The notes under the pieces: generated by a model
What the model was told of the DNA's origin: nothing
The model's input: the letters and a program-made list of their open reading frames with translations, nothing else
Database searches by the model: none
Shown here: positions 25,999 to 35,193 of the stretch, piece by piece
Numbering within the stretch: the first letter of the stretch is position 1
Layout of the letters: each line of letters starts with the position of its first letter
Translations under genes and position numbers: made by a program
Assembly: GCF_004745825.1 (NCBI RefSeq)
Contig: NZ_SRLA01000001.1
Location: forward strand, 496,001 to 560,000
Length of the DNA stretch: 64,000 bases
Direction: 5' to 3'
Source of the DNA: Hymenobacter fodinae
Lineage (GTDB): Bacteria > Bacteroidota > Bacteroidia > Cytophagales > Hymenobacteraceae

Positions 25999-26838
25999 CT
26001 ACGCCGCTACTTCCGCTGCCGTAGAACCCGTAGAGGCTGTGGGCTTGGGCGCTACGTCAAACAGGAACTCGTTGAGGCGGGCGCGTAGGTCGGCGGAGGC
26101 TAGGTTACGAAATACTTCGCCGCCGCGCACCAGAGAAATCTGACCGGTTTCTTCGCTCACTACCAGTACAATGGCGTCCGTCACCTCCGTGAGGCCAATG
26201 GCGGCGCGGTGGCGCAGGCCCATGGAGGCAGGCACATCGGGGTTTTCGCTCACGGGCAGAATGCAGCGGGCGGCTTGAATGCGGCCGCGGGTGATGATAA
26301 CGGCGCCGTCGTGGAGGGGACTGGTTTTGTTGAAGATGCTCATGAGCAGGCGCTTGCTGACGGTGGCATCAATCAGGTCGCCGGAGTCGGCGAAAAACTT
26401 TAGGTCGGAAGCCATACTGAAGGCAATGAGCGCCCCGGTCTGCTTGCCGGCCAGGCTTTTGGCGGCTTCTACAAACGGGGTAATGTTCATGCGCTCTGAA
26501 GCCGCCTCGCGCCGCCACGGAAATACCCGCACTCTATCCAGAGCCGTAGCTTTCCCGATGGTGAGCAAAAACCGCCTGATTTCCTGCTGAAACAGAATGA
26601 TGCCCGCCAGCACGCCCACGCTCATGAACTGGCCTAGAATGCTGGTAAGCAGCTCCATGCCGGTGGCTTTCACCACTAGATAGAGCAGGTAGATGGACAT
26701 GAAGCCCAGGAAAATCTTCAGCGCCACACTTCCCGTCAGCAGTTTATACAGCTGATAGAACAGCACCGTGACCAGCAGCACGTCGATGACGTCTACCCAG
26801 CCTATGCGCAGGAAGCCGACGGTGAAGGAGCCAATCAC
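25999..26838 (-). CDS. cdaA: Diadenylate cyclase CdaA (c-di-AMP synthase)
   Basis: CdaA is a membrane-bound enzyme that makes cyclic di-AMP from two ATP. The protein has 279 residues: three membrane helices (about 10-85), then a DAC domain with DGA (177-179, in LHDGAVII) and RHR (209-211, in GLRHRAAIG), the two catalytic motifs. A Pro/Thr/Ser/Ala-rich tail ends the protein. It overlaps folP by 4 bases (ATGA), so the two are translationally coupled. The folP-cdaA order is common in Bacteroidota as far as I recall. Confidence 0.95.
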   Translation of the reverse strand: MIGSFTVGFLRIGWVDVIDVLLVTVLFYQLYKLLTGSVALKIFLGFMSIYLLYLVVKATGMELLTSILGQFMSVGVLAGIILFQQEIRRFLLTIGKATALDRVRVFPWRREAASERMNITPFVEAAKSLAGKQTGALIAFSMASDLKFFADSGDLIDATVSKRLLMSIFNKTSPLHDGAVIITRGRIQAARCILPVSENPDVPASMGLRHRAAIGLTEVTDAIVLVVSEETGQISLVRGGEVFRNLASADLRARLNEFLFDVAPKPTASTGSTAAEVAA

Positions 26839-27716
26839 GGGGAGAAGGGTGGGAAAGTGTTAGATACCAGCTGCACAGTTTGCACAGCTTCGGCTACATC
26901 GTGTACGCGCAGAATCCGGGCCCCGTTGACCAGCGCCAGGGTATTCACAGCAACAGTGCCGGCCAGCGCCGCATCCGCCGACAGGCCTAGCGGCTTGTAG
27001 ACCATGCTTTTTCTGGACAGCCCCGCTAGCACTGGCAGGCCTAGAACTTGCAGCTCCTGTAGGCGGCGCAGCAGCTCATGGCCTTGCTTGGGCGTTTTAG
27101 CGAAGCCAAAGCCAGGGTCCAGCACCACATCGGTTACACCATGGCGGCGCAGTTCCGTCAGCTTGTCGCGGAAGTAGCGTACCAGCTCGAGCACCAAGTC
27201 ATCGTCGTAGTGCGTGAGCTGGGTCATGGTTTGGGGCGTGCCCCGCATGTGCATCAGAATGTAGGGCACCTGCAGGCGGCCTACGGTGGGCAGCAACTCC
27301 GCATCAAGCTGGCCACCGCTGATATCGTTGAGAATGTCGGCGCCGGCGGCTACGGCTTCTTCGGCCACACTAGCCCGGAAGGTATCGACGGAGATAAACG
27401 TTTCGGGAAAGGCCCGGCGCACGGCCGCCACGGCGGGCAGCAAGCGGTGCATTTCCTCGTCAACGGAAATGTCTTCGGCGCCGGGACGGGAGGAGTAGCC
27501 ACCCAAGTCAAGGATGGCGGCCCCCTGGCCTAGCATCTGCTCAGCGCGGCGCAGCAGCTCATCTTCGGCCCCAATCCGGTTACCGGCAAAGAAGGAATCG
27601 GGGGTGAGGTTGAGGATGCCCATCACCTGTGGCCGGCGCAAATCCAGCACGCGCCCACCCGGGCAACGCAGGGTTTGCCTGGGGGAAAAACACGTATCTT
27701 GCGGGGCCTGGAGCAT
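26835..27716 (-). CDS. folP: Dihydropteroate synthase
   Basis: This folate-pathway enzyme joins p-aminobenzoate to dihydropterin pyrophosphate and is the target of sulfonamides. It is a TIM barrel with MGILNLTPDSFF near the N-terminus and LDLGGYSSRPGA, DILNDISGG, LDPGFGFAKT and AGLSRKSM as typical blocks. I place the start at the ATG at 27716, giving 293 residues. An in-frame ATG at 27752 is also possible, but that segment overlaps the REP-like repeat at 27747. The next gene cdaA overlaps its stop by 4 bases. Confidence 0.95.
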   Translation of the reverse strand: MLQAPQDTCFSPRQTLRCPGGRVLDLRRPQVMGILNLTPDSFFAGNRIGAEDELLRRAEQMLGQGAAILDLGGYSSRPGAEDISVDEEMHRLLPAVAAVRRAFPETFISVDTFRASVAEEAVAAGADILNDISGGQLDAELLPTVGRLQVPYILMHMRGTPQTMTQLTHYDDDLVLELVRYFRDKLTELRRHGVTDVVLDPGFGFAKTPKQGHELLRRLQELQVLGLPVLAGLSRKSMVYKPLGLSADAALAGTVAVNTLALVNGARILRVHDVAEAVQTVQLVSNTFPPFSP

Positions 27717-27746
27717 GGTTTCTATGCAAATTGAAGCTGTTCTCTC

Positions 27747-27790
27747 TGTCATCCTGAGCCATCTCCGCCCGAAGCGGCGACGCCGGATCT
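27747..27790. repeat. Degenerate copy of the REP-like repeat
   Basis: It begins TGTCATCCTGAGCC and has GGATCTT at its right end, sharing GTCATCCTGAGC and GGATCTT with the repeat at 16825-16935, with a GC-rich different middle. It lies between divergent folP and the DUF1599 gene. Confidence 0.5.
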
Positions 27791-27840
27791 TACCATCCTG
27801 GAACGACTACCGTAGCAACGACTCGGGCTGACCGGATAGG

Positions 27841-28464
27841 ATGCTTCCAGCGTCAGGAGTAGGCAAAAAGATAGTAAATGCCGTTTCCCAACAAATTAGG
27901 CTGAAAAACTTGGAGAATCAAACCCAGCACGAGTACGACCGGGTAATTGAACAGTGCCGCCGGCTGTTTCTGGCCAAAACCCACGACTACGGAACGGCTT
28001 GGCGCATCTTGCGTTTGCCCTCCGTCACCGACCAGATTTACATCAAAGCCCAACGCATCCGCAGCATTCAAGAGAAGGGCACCCAGCTGGTGGCCGATGG
28101 GGTAGAGGAGGAGTTTGTAGCCATCATCAACTACTGCATCATCGCCCTCATGCAGCTAGGCCTGCCCGCCGACGCGCCTCTGGACTTGGAGCCCGAAGCC
28201 GTGGCCCAAGCCTACGATGCACAAGTGGAGGCCAACCGCCAACTGCTGTTCGTCAAAAACCACGACTACGGCGAGGCGTGGCGGCAGATGCGCGTAGAGA
28301 GCATCACGGATATCATCCTGATGAAGCTGCACCGCACCAAGCAGATTGAAGATTTGCACGGCCTCACGCGGGTGTCGGAAGGGGTGGAGGCCAACTACCG
28401 CGACATGCTTAACTACGCCGTATTTGTCCTGATCAAAAAAGGCTTCGCGGAGGAGAAAGTGTAG
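27841..28464 (+). CDS. DUF1599 protein with two repeats
   Basis: This 207-residue soluble protein is a tandem of two similar domains. FLAKTHDYGTAWRILRL and the QIYIKAQRIRSIQEKG block are mirrored by FVKNHDYGEAWRQMRV and the IILMKLHRTKQIEDLHG block. The HDYG motif and length match DUF1599, also called nucleotide modification associated domain 1. The family is found with genes for modified nucleotides and folate in Bacteroidota, but its activity is unknown. It is divergent from folP, which with the duplicate repeats suggests an internal dimer. Confidence 0.9.
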   Translation: MLPASGVGKKIVNAVSQQIRLKNLENQTQHEYDRVIEQCRRLFLAKTHDYGTAWRILRLPSVTDQIYIKAQRIRSIQEKGTQLVADGVEEEFVAIINYCIIALMQLGLPADAPLDLEPEAVAQAYDAQVEANRQLLFVKNHDYGEAWRQMRVESITDIILMKLHRTKQIEDLHGLTRVSEGVEANYRDMLNYAVFVLIKKGFAEEKV

Positions 28465-28641
28465 TGGCCTAGCGCACCCTGGAGTATAAATATTTGTCTT
28501 CCTCAGGGCGGCGTCTGACCTTGCCTCGTAACAACGCGTGCCGCCTAGGCGGGTGCGGCGCTGCCCCGTGCAGCCACTACCCCAGGATGCCGTTACTTTT
28601 ATGCACTCAAGTCGTTAAGCTCCTCAAGAAGCACGTTCTAC

Positions 28642-29748
28642 ATGAAACAAATTACCCGTATCTGCTGGCTGCTGCTGGGAGTGGTGTTTATCTTCTCGGG
28701 GCTGGTGAAGCTCAATGACCCCGTGGGCACCGCCCTCAAGCTGGAAGAGTATTTTGAGGTTTTTAGCAAAGACATTGGCTCATTCTTTCACGTATTTATC
28801 CCGCATTCCCGCACCCTGAGCATTGTGCTCAGCTCTCTGGAAGTGGTGCTGGGCGTGGCTGTGCTGCTGCGCTGGATGCTGCGTCAAACACTGCTGGTGC
28901 TGCTAGGCCTGTTGGTGTTTTTCGGGTTCCTGACCTTCTACTCCGCGGCTTTCAACAAAGTAACCGACTGCGGCTGCTTCGGCGACTTTATCAAGCTCAC
29001 ACCCTGGACTTCGTTTGCCAAGGACATGTTCCTGCTGCTCTTGTGGGCAGTGGTGTTCTTTAACATGCGCTACCTGCGCCGGGTGTTTGCCAAGGGCACG
29101 CTGGGCGTGATGTACATCACTATTGCCTCGGCCGTAGCCATTGGCATTGGCGTGCGGGCCCTAGGCCACTTACCCTACTTCGATTTCCTGCCTTATAAAG
29201 TTGGCAACGACATTGGTAAGCTGATGAAGCCCCAGGAGGCCGCTAAGTACCAGTACGTGATGGAGCGCAACGGCGAAACCAAGACGTTCTCTGAATACCC
29301 CACCGACTCGACCTGGAAGTACAAGAGCATGGAGGTGCTGAACCCCCTCACGTCCAAACCTGTCATCACTGACTTCTCGGTGTTTGATAGCGATGGCAAG
29401 GACCACACTCAGGAAGTGCTGCAGGGTAACAAGCTGATCCTGATTGTGCAGGATGTGGCTACTGCCGACCGTGACCGGTTTAAAGACATCAATAAGTTGC
29501 TGGAGGCCGCGGCTAAGTCGAAGAAGCCCCTGACGCCGCTGGTAATTACTAGCAGCAGCCCAGCCGCCTTCGACTCCTACCGACACGACGTAAACCTGGC
29601 TGCCCCCTATTACTTCGCCGATGCTACCGTGCTGAAATCCATGATTCGCTCTAACCCGGGCTTTGTGCTACTGCAAAACGGCGTGGTGAAAGGGAAGTAT
29701 CACTATCACGACATTCCCACGCAAGGGGAACTGGAGAGCAAGCTGTGA
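28642..29748 (+). CDS. BT_3928-family DoxX/MauE-like membrane protein
   Basis: This 368-residue protein is called BT_3928 family after the B. thetaiotaomicron member. Four N-terminal membrane helices (about 1-130) resemble DoxX/MauE, with DPVGTALKLEEYFEV after helix 1 and a TDCGCFGDFIKL motif. The two Cys in CGCFGD recall the MauE/VKOR-like redox group. A large soluble C-terminal part (about 185-368) looks thioredoxin-like (weak). Its stop overlaps the GTG start of the ABC permease by 4 bases. The role could be redox folding of envelope proteins (inference). Confidence 0.88.
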   Translation: MKQITRICWLLLGVVFIFSGLVKLNDPVGTALKLEEYFEVFSKDIGSFFHVFIPHSRTLSIVLSSLEVVLGVAVLLRWMLRQTLLVLLGLLVFFGFLTFYSAAFNKVTDCGCFGDFIKLTPWTSFAKDMFLLLLWAVVFFNMRYLRRVFAKGTLGVMYITIASAVAIGIGVRALGHLPYFDFLPYKVGNDIGKLMKPQEAAKYQYVMERNGETKTFSEYPTDSTWKYKSMEVLNPLTSKPVITDFSVFDSDGKDHTQEVLQGNKLILIVQDVATADRDRFKDINKLLEAAAKSKKPLTPLVITSSSPAAFDSYRHDVNLAAPYYFADATVLKSMIRSNPGFVLLQNGVVKGKYHYHDIPTQGELESKL

Positions 29749-30809
29749 GCCGGATACTAGGGTTTGTGCTGCGTCGTCTCTGGCAGGGCGCGCTGGTGCT
29801 GGTGGGCGTGGCCCTCACGGTATTTTTCCTGTTTAACGTGTTGCCCGGCGACCCGGTAGCCCTGCTAGCCGGTCAGCGCTCCGATGCGGCCACCCGCGCC
29901 GCCATTGCCGCCGACCTAGGCCTCGATCAGCCTCTGCCTGCCCAACTAGCCGGCTACCTCAACGATGTATCGCCGCTAGGCCTGCACCCCCGCGACTCGG
30001 CGGGCGTGGCTAAGTACGGCGGCGTTACGCTGCTGCCGCTGGGCCAGAAAGCGCTGGTACTTAAAACGCCTTACCTGCGTCGCTCCTTCCAAAGCAATAA
30101 AGAGGTGCTCAGCATCCTACTCGACCACTTTACGGGCACGCTCTGGCTGGCCGTGGCTGCCATGCTGATTGCGGCTGTGCTGGGCATAGCACTGGGCGTA
30201 GTAGCGGCCCTCAAGCCTCACTCTTGGCTTGATCGTCTGCTGGTCTCTACTTCGGTGCTGGGCATTTCCGTGCCGTCGTTTGTGGCGGCAATTCTCATTG
30301 CCATCACCTTTGGGTTCTATTGGAGCTCTTGGACCGGCCTCAACCTCACCGGCCAGCTCTACGAAACCGATCCGTTTACTGGTCGCCACTTGGTATTGCG
30401 CAATCTGCTGCTGCCCGCGTTTGCGCTGGGTATTCGGCCCCTGGCCGTTATCGTGCAGCTTACCCGCTCTTCTATGCTCGACGTGATGAGCCAGGACTAC
30501 ATCCGGACGGCGCGGGCCAAGGGACTTTCGGGCTACCGCACGGTGGTAGGCCACGCCCTCAAAAATGCTCTGAACCCGGTTATCACGGCCGTGTCGGGCT
30601 GGCTGGCCTCTCTGATGGCGGGCGCCTTCTTCATTGAGTACATCTTCAACTGGAAAGGCTTAGGCACCGTGACCCTGCGGGCCGTTGAAAACCTGGATTT
30701 CCCAGTTGTGATGGGCGCCACTATCTTTATTGCAGCGCTCTTCGTGCTGGTGAATATTGTGGTAGACGTGCTGTACGCCTTCATCGACCCCCGCGTGAAG
30801 CTGGGGTAA
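29745..30809 (+). CDS. ABC transporter permease, DppB/OppB type
   Basis: This 354-residue integral membrane protein belongs to the peptide/nickel-type permeases. It opens with FVLRRLWQGALVLVGVALTV and the NVLPGDPVALLAG signature. Six membrane helices and the EAA loop DYIRTARAKGLSGYRTVVGHAL follow. The start is GTG at 29745, in GTGA overlapping the previous stop. The second permease, ATPase and binding protein genes are not next to it, so partners must be elsewhere. Solute unknown. Confidence 0.9.
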   Translation: MSRILGFVLRRLWQGALVLVGVALTVFFLFNVLPGDPVALLAGQRSDAATRAAIAADLGLDQPLPAQLAGYLNDVSPLGLHPRDSAGVAKYGGVTLLPLGQKALVLKTPYLRRSFQSNKEVLSILLDHFTGTLWLAVAAMLIAAVLGIALGVVAALKPHSWLDRLLVSTSVLGISVPSFVAAILIAITFGFYWSSWTGLNLTGQLYETDPFTGRHLVLRNLLLPAFALGIRPLAVIVQLTRSSMLDVMSQDYIRTARAKGLSGYRTVVGHALKNALNPVITAVSGWLASLMAGAFFIEYIFNWKGLGTVTLRAVENLDFPVVMGATIFIAALFVLVNIVVDVLYAFIDPRVKLG

Positions 30810-30881
30810 GCCGAGTAAACTGCCCGCTAGGCCACTCTCAATATCAGGCTTCCCATTTCCCCACTATTGCTTTCTCCACCT

Positions 30882-31403
30882 ATGCGCCTCCACCTGATCG
30901 GCATGCCCGGCGCGGGCAAAACCACTCTAGGCCGGGCCTTGGCCACGGCATACGAAGTGCCATTCCGCGACCTGGATCAGGAAATTGTGCGCCGGGAGCA
31001 GCGTACTATTCCTGACATTTTTGCTCAGGATGGAGAAGAATACTTCCGGGAACGGGAAGCGTCAGTATTGCGCGACCTTATTGCGGAGTTGCCTGACTTG
31101 GTGTTATCGACCGGAGGCGGCACGCCTTGCTTTCATCACAACTTGGAGGTGCTGCTAGAAAGCGGCCTGACTTTATATCTGGCAGTACCCGTGTCGGAGT
31201 TGGTGCGGCGCCTGCAGCGGCAGGCCGCCAGCCGACCATTGTTAGCGGCCCTGCCCGATGCAGCGGCATTAGAAACGCGTTTAGCTGAAACCTTGGCTGC
31301 CCGTCAGCAGTTTTACGACCGCGCACCACTCTGTTGTGCAGCTCCTGCCTGCTCGGTAGAGGCTGTGCGGCAGTTGGTAGAGCGTTACAACGCCGCCGTC
31401 TAG
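30882..31403 (+). CDS. aroK: Shikimate kinase
   Basis: The enzyme phosphorylates shikimate at O3 in aromatic amino-acid synthesis. The protein has 173 residues. The P-loop is GMPGAGKTT (7-15), the shikimate-binding DLD is in FRDLDQEIV, the Arg in EEYFREREASVL follows, and GGG is in LSTGGGTPC. The ATG at 30882 gives a standard start; a frame opening 15 bases earlier is less likely. It follows the ABC permease by 72 bases without a visible terminator, so co-transcription is possible. Confidence 0.94.
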   Translation: MRLHLIGMPGAGKTTLGRALATAYEVPFRDLDQEIVRREQRTIPDIFAQDGEEYFREREASVLRDLIAELPDLVLSTGGGTPCFHHNLEVLLESGLTLYLAVPVSELVRRLQRQAASRPLLAALPDAAALETRLAETLAARQQFYDRAPLCCAAPACSVEAVRQLVERYNAAV

Positions 31404-31443
31404 TTCTCCTGGGGTTCTGGACCGACGTTTGCGCAAGCATGAC

Positions 31444-31451
31444 TATTTTTG
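31444..31451 (+). promoter_or_regulatory. -7 box of the fatty-acid hydroxylase promoter
   Basis: TATTTTTG fits TAnnTTTG and lies 24 bases before the ATG at 31476. A TTTG at 31428-31431 is too close to act as its -33 box. Confidence 0.4.
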
Positions 31452-31475
31452 CGTCCTCATCATTTCTGCCTTGGT

Positions 31476-32150
31476 ATGAACTCCACTTCCGAAGCTTCTG
31501 AACCTGAAGTAAAAGTAACTCCGGTTAAAACGCCTGATGCCATTAAGCCCAAGCATAAGGGCTCGGCACAGCTGTTTAAGAACCCGGTGCTGGAGCGGTT
31601 GTCGCACACGCACATTGCGCTGCCGACGTCCATCTTTATTATCACGGCCTGCGTGAGCCTGTATTATGGCATTACGCGGGGCTTTATTACGGGGGCTTCG
31701 GCGTTTGGCTTGTTTCTGGTAGGGTGGTTTATGTTCACGTTCGTGGAGTATGCCATGCACCGCTACCTGTACCACATTCCGGCCACCACGCCAGGTCGGG
31801 CTAAGTTTCAATACACCATGCACGGCGTGCACCACGAGTTCCCTAAAGACAAGACTCGGTTGGCCATGCCGCCCATCATCACGGTATTCGTGACCTCGCT
31901 GCTGTTCTTCATCTTCCGCTTCACGTTCGGTAACGCGGTATTTGGTATTCTGGCGGGCTTCGTGTTCGGTTACGCGCTGTACCTGTTTGTGCACTACGCC
32001 ATTCACGTGTACGCGCCACCAAAAAACTTCCTGAAAGTGTGGTGGACCCACCATGCCCAGCACCACTACCGCCAAGATGAAATTGCCTTCGGTGTATCGA
32101 GCACCCTCTGGGACCACATCATCGGTACCATGCCCAGCAAGGCTAAGTAA
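31476..32150 (+). CDS. Sterol desaturase/fatty acid hydroxylase family protein
   Basis: This 224-residue diiron membrane enzyme likely hydroxylates fatty acyl chains. Three His boxes are in place: HRYLYH (95-100), HGVHH (116-120) and HHAQHH (192-197), with extra His at 173 and 177. Four membrane helices surround them. The arrangement resembles Scs7/FA2H-type sphingolipid 2-hydroxylases, and many Hymenobacter-like bacteria make hydroxylated sphingolipids or carotenoids (inference). The N-terminal 40 residues are charged and cytoplasmic. A remarkable terminator hairpin follows at its stop. Confidence 0.9.
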   Translation: MNSTSEASEPEVKVTPVKTPDAIKPKHKGSAQLFKNPVLERLSHTHIALPTSIFIITACVSLYYGITRGFITGASAFGLFLVGWFMFTFVEYAMHRYLYHIPATTPGRAKFQYTMHGVHHEFPKDKTRLAMPPIITVFVTSLLFFIFRFTFGNAVFGILAGFVFGYALYLFVHYAIHVYAPPKNFLKVWWTHHAQHHYRQDEIAFGVSSTLWDHIIGTMPSKAK

Positions 32151-32225
32151 CCTAGGCCACCTACGGCGCTAAAAAAGCCCCCACAGTAGCTGTGGGGGCT
32201 TTTTTAGCGCCGTAGGTGGCCTAGG
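32151..32225. terminator. Perfect 35-bp hairpin terminator, bidirectional
   Basis: Bases 32151-32185 and 32191-32225 are perfect reverse complements around a 5-base loop. The inner part is a classic terminator (GCCCCCACA stem flanked by A6 and T6). The outer part adds GGCGCT, CTACGG and, at the foot, CCTAGGCCAC. It lies between convergent genes, so it can stop transcription from both sides. The length is far above what termination needs. Confidence 0.95.
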
Positions 32226-32231
32226 ACGATG

Positions 32232-32408
32232 CTAGGGCCGGCGGCGGAGCTTATTGACAATAAACCACAGTAGCAGCACAACCAGGAACACGCCGATGAG
32301 GCCTGTCCAGGCACCTGCCTTAAAAATGGTACCGATGGCGTCGCAGCTGCTCAGCGAAAAGGTGAACAGTACAATGAGGAAGAGTAGTGGTAGGCGCAGG
32401 TTGTTCAT
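32232..32408 (-). CDS. Small lipoprotein with a C-terminal membrane helix
   Basis: This 58-residue protein starts MNNLRLPLLFLIVLFTFSL, and the signal ends SLSSC, a lipobox. After CDAIGTIFKAGAWTGLIGV there is a second hydrophobic helix and a basic tail NKLRRRP. Very similar tiny lipoproteins are widespread in Bacteroidota. Their function is not known to me. The start at 32408 is chosen because it begins the signal peptide; a longer frame up to 32477 has no signal. Confidence 0.75.
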   Translation of the reverse strand: MNNLRLPLLFLIVLFTFSLSSCDAIGTIFKAGAWTGLIGVFLVVLLLWFIVNKLRRRP

Positions 32409-32651
32409 AGGAGCAAGGGGAGAGTATACAAAAGGCTGCTCACCGTGGGCAGCGTCTTTAAGCATACTCTGGCTCAAGCCAAAAGGTTAGCGTAAGGTGT
32501 TGCTGACCCCCTTTTACTGCTGAGATACGGCCTACATCTGCTCTTGCTGTAGGCCACCTTTCTAGGCCTCTTAGCAAGTGAAGAAACTGGTCAGGTTGTT
32601 ACCTCCTGCTGCCCGCAGGAAGTAGCAAACCGTTGATTCGCTATGAGCAGC

Positions 32652-34973
32652 CTACTTTTTACTCTGCTTAATAACGGGGTGGGTGCTAAGTGGCAACGGC
32701 CGAGTAAATTCTACCTCGGCTAGCGCACGGTCGTTTTGCTGTTGCTGGGCCTGCCGCGCAGCAGAAGGGCTAGCCTTACGCTCGGTAAGCATCTTGCCCC
32801 CTTCATCCCGCACCTGCAGAGTCAGTTGCTGAGTCGAATACGTGACCGTCAACACGGAGCCCGGCTTCACCTCTACCCGAATGGGCTCGAAGGGTAGTAC
32901 ATCCACCACTGCTGTAGTAGCAAGGTCGTTGAAATGGTAGGTGTGGGTAGGGGTTGGCAACGCTTGGTACTCGGCTGTAATTCGGCTCTTACCAACCATG
33001 AAGTTGTACTGCAGCTGCTCAATGGCCTTAGGCAATTGGGGCGCTAGGGTCAGTTGGCGGTTTGCCATATCGGGCCGGATGCCAAGGAAATACTGATACC
33101 ACACCCGGAGCTGCTCAGCGTTGGACCAGGCTTGCAGGTAGGCCCCGGTCAGCTTAGGCCAGGTCTGGCCCGGACGGGGATAGGCATCCAAGTTTTCGCT
33201 GAGGCCGCCTACCACGCCCTGCGTCAGGGCCTGCCGGTTGGAGTTGGCAAAGAGGGTATAGGCCGTTTCTACTTGGCCCGCTTCCAGCATCCGTTGCATG
33301 GCAATGCCGTTTAGCCAGGGCCAAATGGTGCCGCGGTGGTAGGCGGCATCCTTGTGGTAAAGCTCCGGAGCCAGGTGGTAGGGGTGAAACTGTGGGTCGT
33401 GGCGGTCGAGGGTGGCTACGCCCCAGGGGTACACTAGCTCGGTCCAGGTTTCGCGCAGGGCCTGCCGGGTGAAGGCGGGGTCGTTTACCAAGTCAAAGGC
33501 GAAGAGCTGGTTGGGGCGTAGGGTGAAGTCGGCCTTGCCCTGCTTGTCGAGCCGGTCGGCTAGGTAGTCGTGCTGGGCGTTGCGGTAATCCTGGGCGAAG
33601 TGACTTTTCACCCGCTGGGCCAGCTGCTCCCACTGCTGCTGGTGCGCCGCATCCTGCATGTAAGCCGCAAAGTAGGCGCCCGCCCGCAGCTGCTCGTACC
33701 ACAGCGCCTGAATGTCATTAGCACGACTTGCCCGCGGGGTGTAGGCCACTAGCTTGGCGTCGCGGGCATCCATCCAGGTCTCGTTGTCCTCGTGCAGGAG
33801 GTAGCCCTTCTCATCAACCCAGTGCTTGAGCGAGCCCGCAATGCTTGCCTGCACGTTGGGGTACAGTTGCCGCACCAATGAGGTGTCGCCGGAGTACTTC
33901 ACGTATTCCTGCAGGGCAATGACAAACCGCGGCGTACCATCGGTGGTGTGGTAGTCGATGTTGCTGGGGTTGACGATGTTCGGCACCCGCCCGAAGTACT
34001 TCGAGGAGGCATCAAGCTGCTGATACTTAGCGAAGGAGAGCAAAATCTGGCGGGCCGTGGCAAACTGCCCCGTTACCAGAATGGCGCCCGGGAAGGAAAT
34101 AAACTCGTCGCGGCCCCAGTATTCGTTGAACCAAGGCAAGCCCGCGTAAATGCCGTCACCCTGCTGGCGGGTCACCAACTGGTCGGTGGTAATGGCCAGC
34201 CAACGCAGGGCCTGCGTCAGCGAGTCGTTGCTGGAGGTGAGGTAGGCGTTGGTTTGCAGGTACTCCCGGAGGCGCTGCCGCCGCGCCTGCTTTAGGGTCG
34301 CGCTGTTGCGCCGTCCTTCCGCAATTAGGGCAACAGCCTCCGTTGCATCTTTCCCTACGGCAATCAAAAAGCCTTCGCCGGCGGCTACTACGCGTTGGTC
34401 TTGCAACGTAATTGCCTGCGGCTGGCGCGAGGCTACGGCAATCAGGTAGTTGCCTTCCCGCGCCGAGAATAAGGCTACATCGCCCTGCTGGCGCAGGAAG
34501 CGTACTTTGTCGCCCTTGAGCTGGATGCCTACCGGCTGGGTGGCGCCGGTCAGATCAATCTCCAGCAGATTCTTATGGTCGAAAAGCCAGAGCTGTTCTT
34601 CTAGGCCAGGGCCGTGCTGGCGCACTAGTTTCTCAGGGTACACCACCACATTGGCCGTGCGGTTATCGAGGAGTTGGTTGCCCACGAATAGGTCGTAGCC
34701 GCCAAATACTCGGTTTTTCGCCACGTTCATCCCCTCAAACCAGCTGTACTCGGGGTGCGTTACCTCGTGGGTCTGCGCGCAGTAGTAGGCGGCCTCTTTG
34801 TTGGTGAAGGAGGCAATGCGGTTGGCCGACGGCGGCACCGCAATTTTCATGGTTTCCAGCACGTGGTTCAGGTTAGCCGTTTCCGTTCCTGCGGTACGGG
34901 CGGGGGTAGTGTGGGTGCAGCCCGTGGCAAGTAAGAAGGGCACGAGCAAAGGAAGCAATAGGGAGCGGCGCAT
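32652..34973 (-). CDS. Lipoprotein of the glycogen-debranching / amylo-alpha-1,6-glucosidase type
   Basis: This 773-residue lipoprotein (LLATGC, Cys19) is exported and anchored. The N-terminal part (about 30-200) is a beta-sandwich. An (alpha/alpha)6 barrel follows, with the GLPWFNEYWGRDEFISFPG block around residue 280 and AAYHRGTIWPWLNGIAMQRM later, typical of the GDE C-terminal / GH133 glycosidase clan. GRDEF probably holds catalytic acid residues. A C-terminal beta domain and Gln-rich tail end it. It likely cleaves alpha-glucan branches in the periplasm or on the surface (inference). Confidence 0.88.
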   Translation of the reverse strand: MRRSLLLPLLVPFLLATGCTHTTPARTAGTETANLNHVLETMKIAVPPSANRIASFTNKEAAYYCAQTHEVTHPEYSWFEGMNVAKNRVFGGYDLFVGNQLLDNRTANVVVYPEKLVRQHGPGLEEQLWLFDHKNLLEIDLTGATQPVGIQLKGDKVRFLRQQGDVALFSAREGNYLIAVASRQPQAITLQDQRVVAAGEGFLIAVGKDATEAVALIAEGRRNSATLKQARRQRLREYLQTNAYLTSSNDSLTQALRWLAITTDQLVTRQQGDGIYAGLPWFNEYWGRDEFISFPGAILVTGQFATARQILLSFAKYQQLDASSKYFGRVPNIVNPSNIDYHTTDGTPRFVIALQEYVKYSGDTSLVRQLYPNVQASIAGSLKHWVDEKGYLLHEDNETWMDARDAKLVAYTPRASRANDIQALWYEQLRAGAYFAAYMQDAAHQQQWEQLAQRVKSHFAQDYRNAQHDYLADRLDKQGKADFTLRPNQLFAFDLVNDPAFTRQALRETWTELVYPWGVATLDRHDPQFHPYHLAPELYHKDAAYHRGTIWPWLNGIAMQRMLEAGQVETAYTLFANSNRQALTQGVVGGLSENLDAYPRPGQTWPKLTGAYLQAWSNAEQLRVWYQYFLGIRPDMANRQLTLAPQLPKAIEQLQYNFMVGKSRITAEYQALPTPTHTYHFNDLATTAVVDVLPFEPIRVEVKPGSVLTVTYSTQQLTLQVRDEGGKMLTERKASPSAARQAQQQQNDRALAEVEFTRPLPLSTHPVIKQSKK

Positions 34974-35193
34974 AAAGACAATAGCACGTTTACCTGGCCT
35001 AGCGCATCACTCACCAACCTGCAAACGACAGAATGCAAGCCGTTAGCAAGGAGAGGAAGCACGATTGCCTAGCAACTACCGCTACCAAAGCGGCATGCTG
35101 CTATTGTTGGCGGCCAGGGCAGAAGAAGCTCGAAGGTACTAGCTCCTCGCCTAACCCTACATGGCCTCTAGGCCAGTCAGGCGGCTGTACAGT

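Noticed and set aside
31443..32117. A 224-codon open frame on the minus strand
   Set aside because: It mirrors the fatty-acid hydroxylase gene, which has all His boxes on the plus strand.
32151..32225. Perfect inverted repeat considered as transposon ends
   Set aside because: The arms are separated by only 5 bases and have A6/T6 runs. A terminator is the simpler reading, and no transposase is near.
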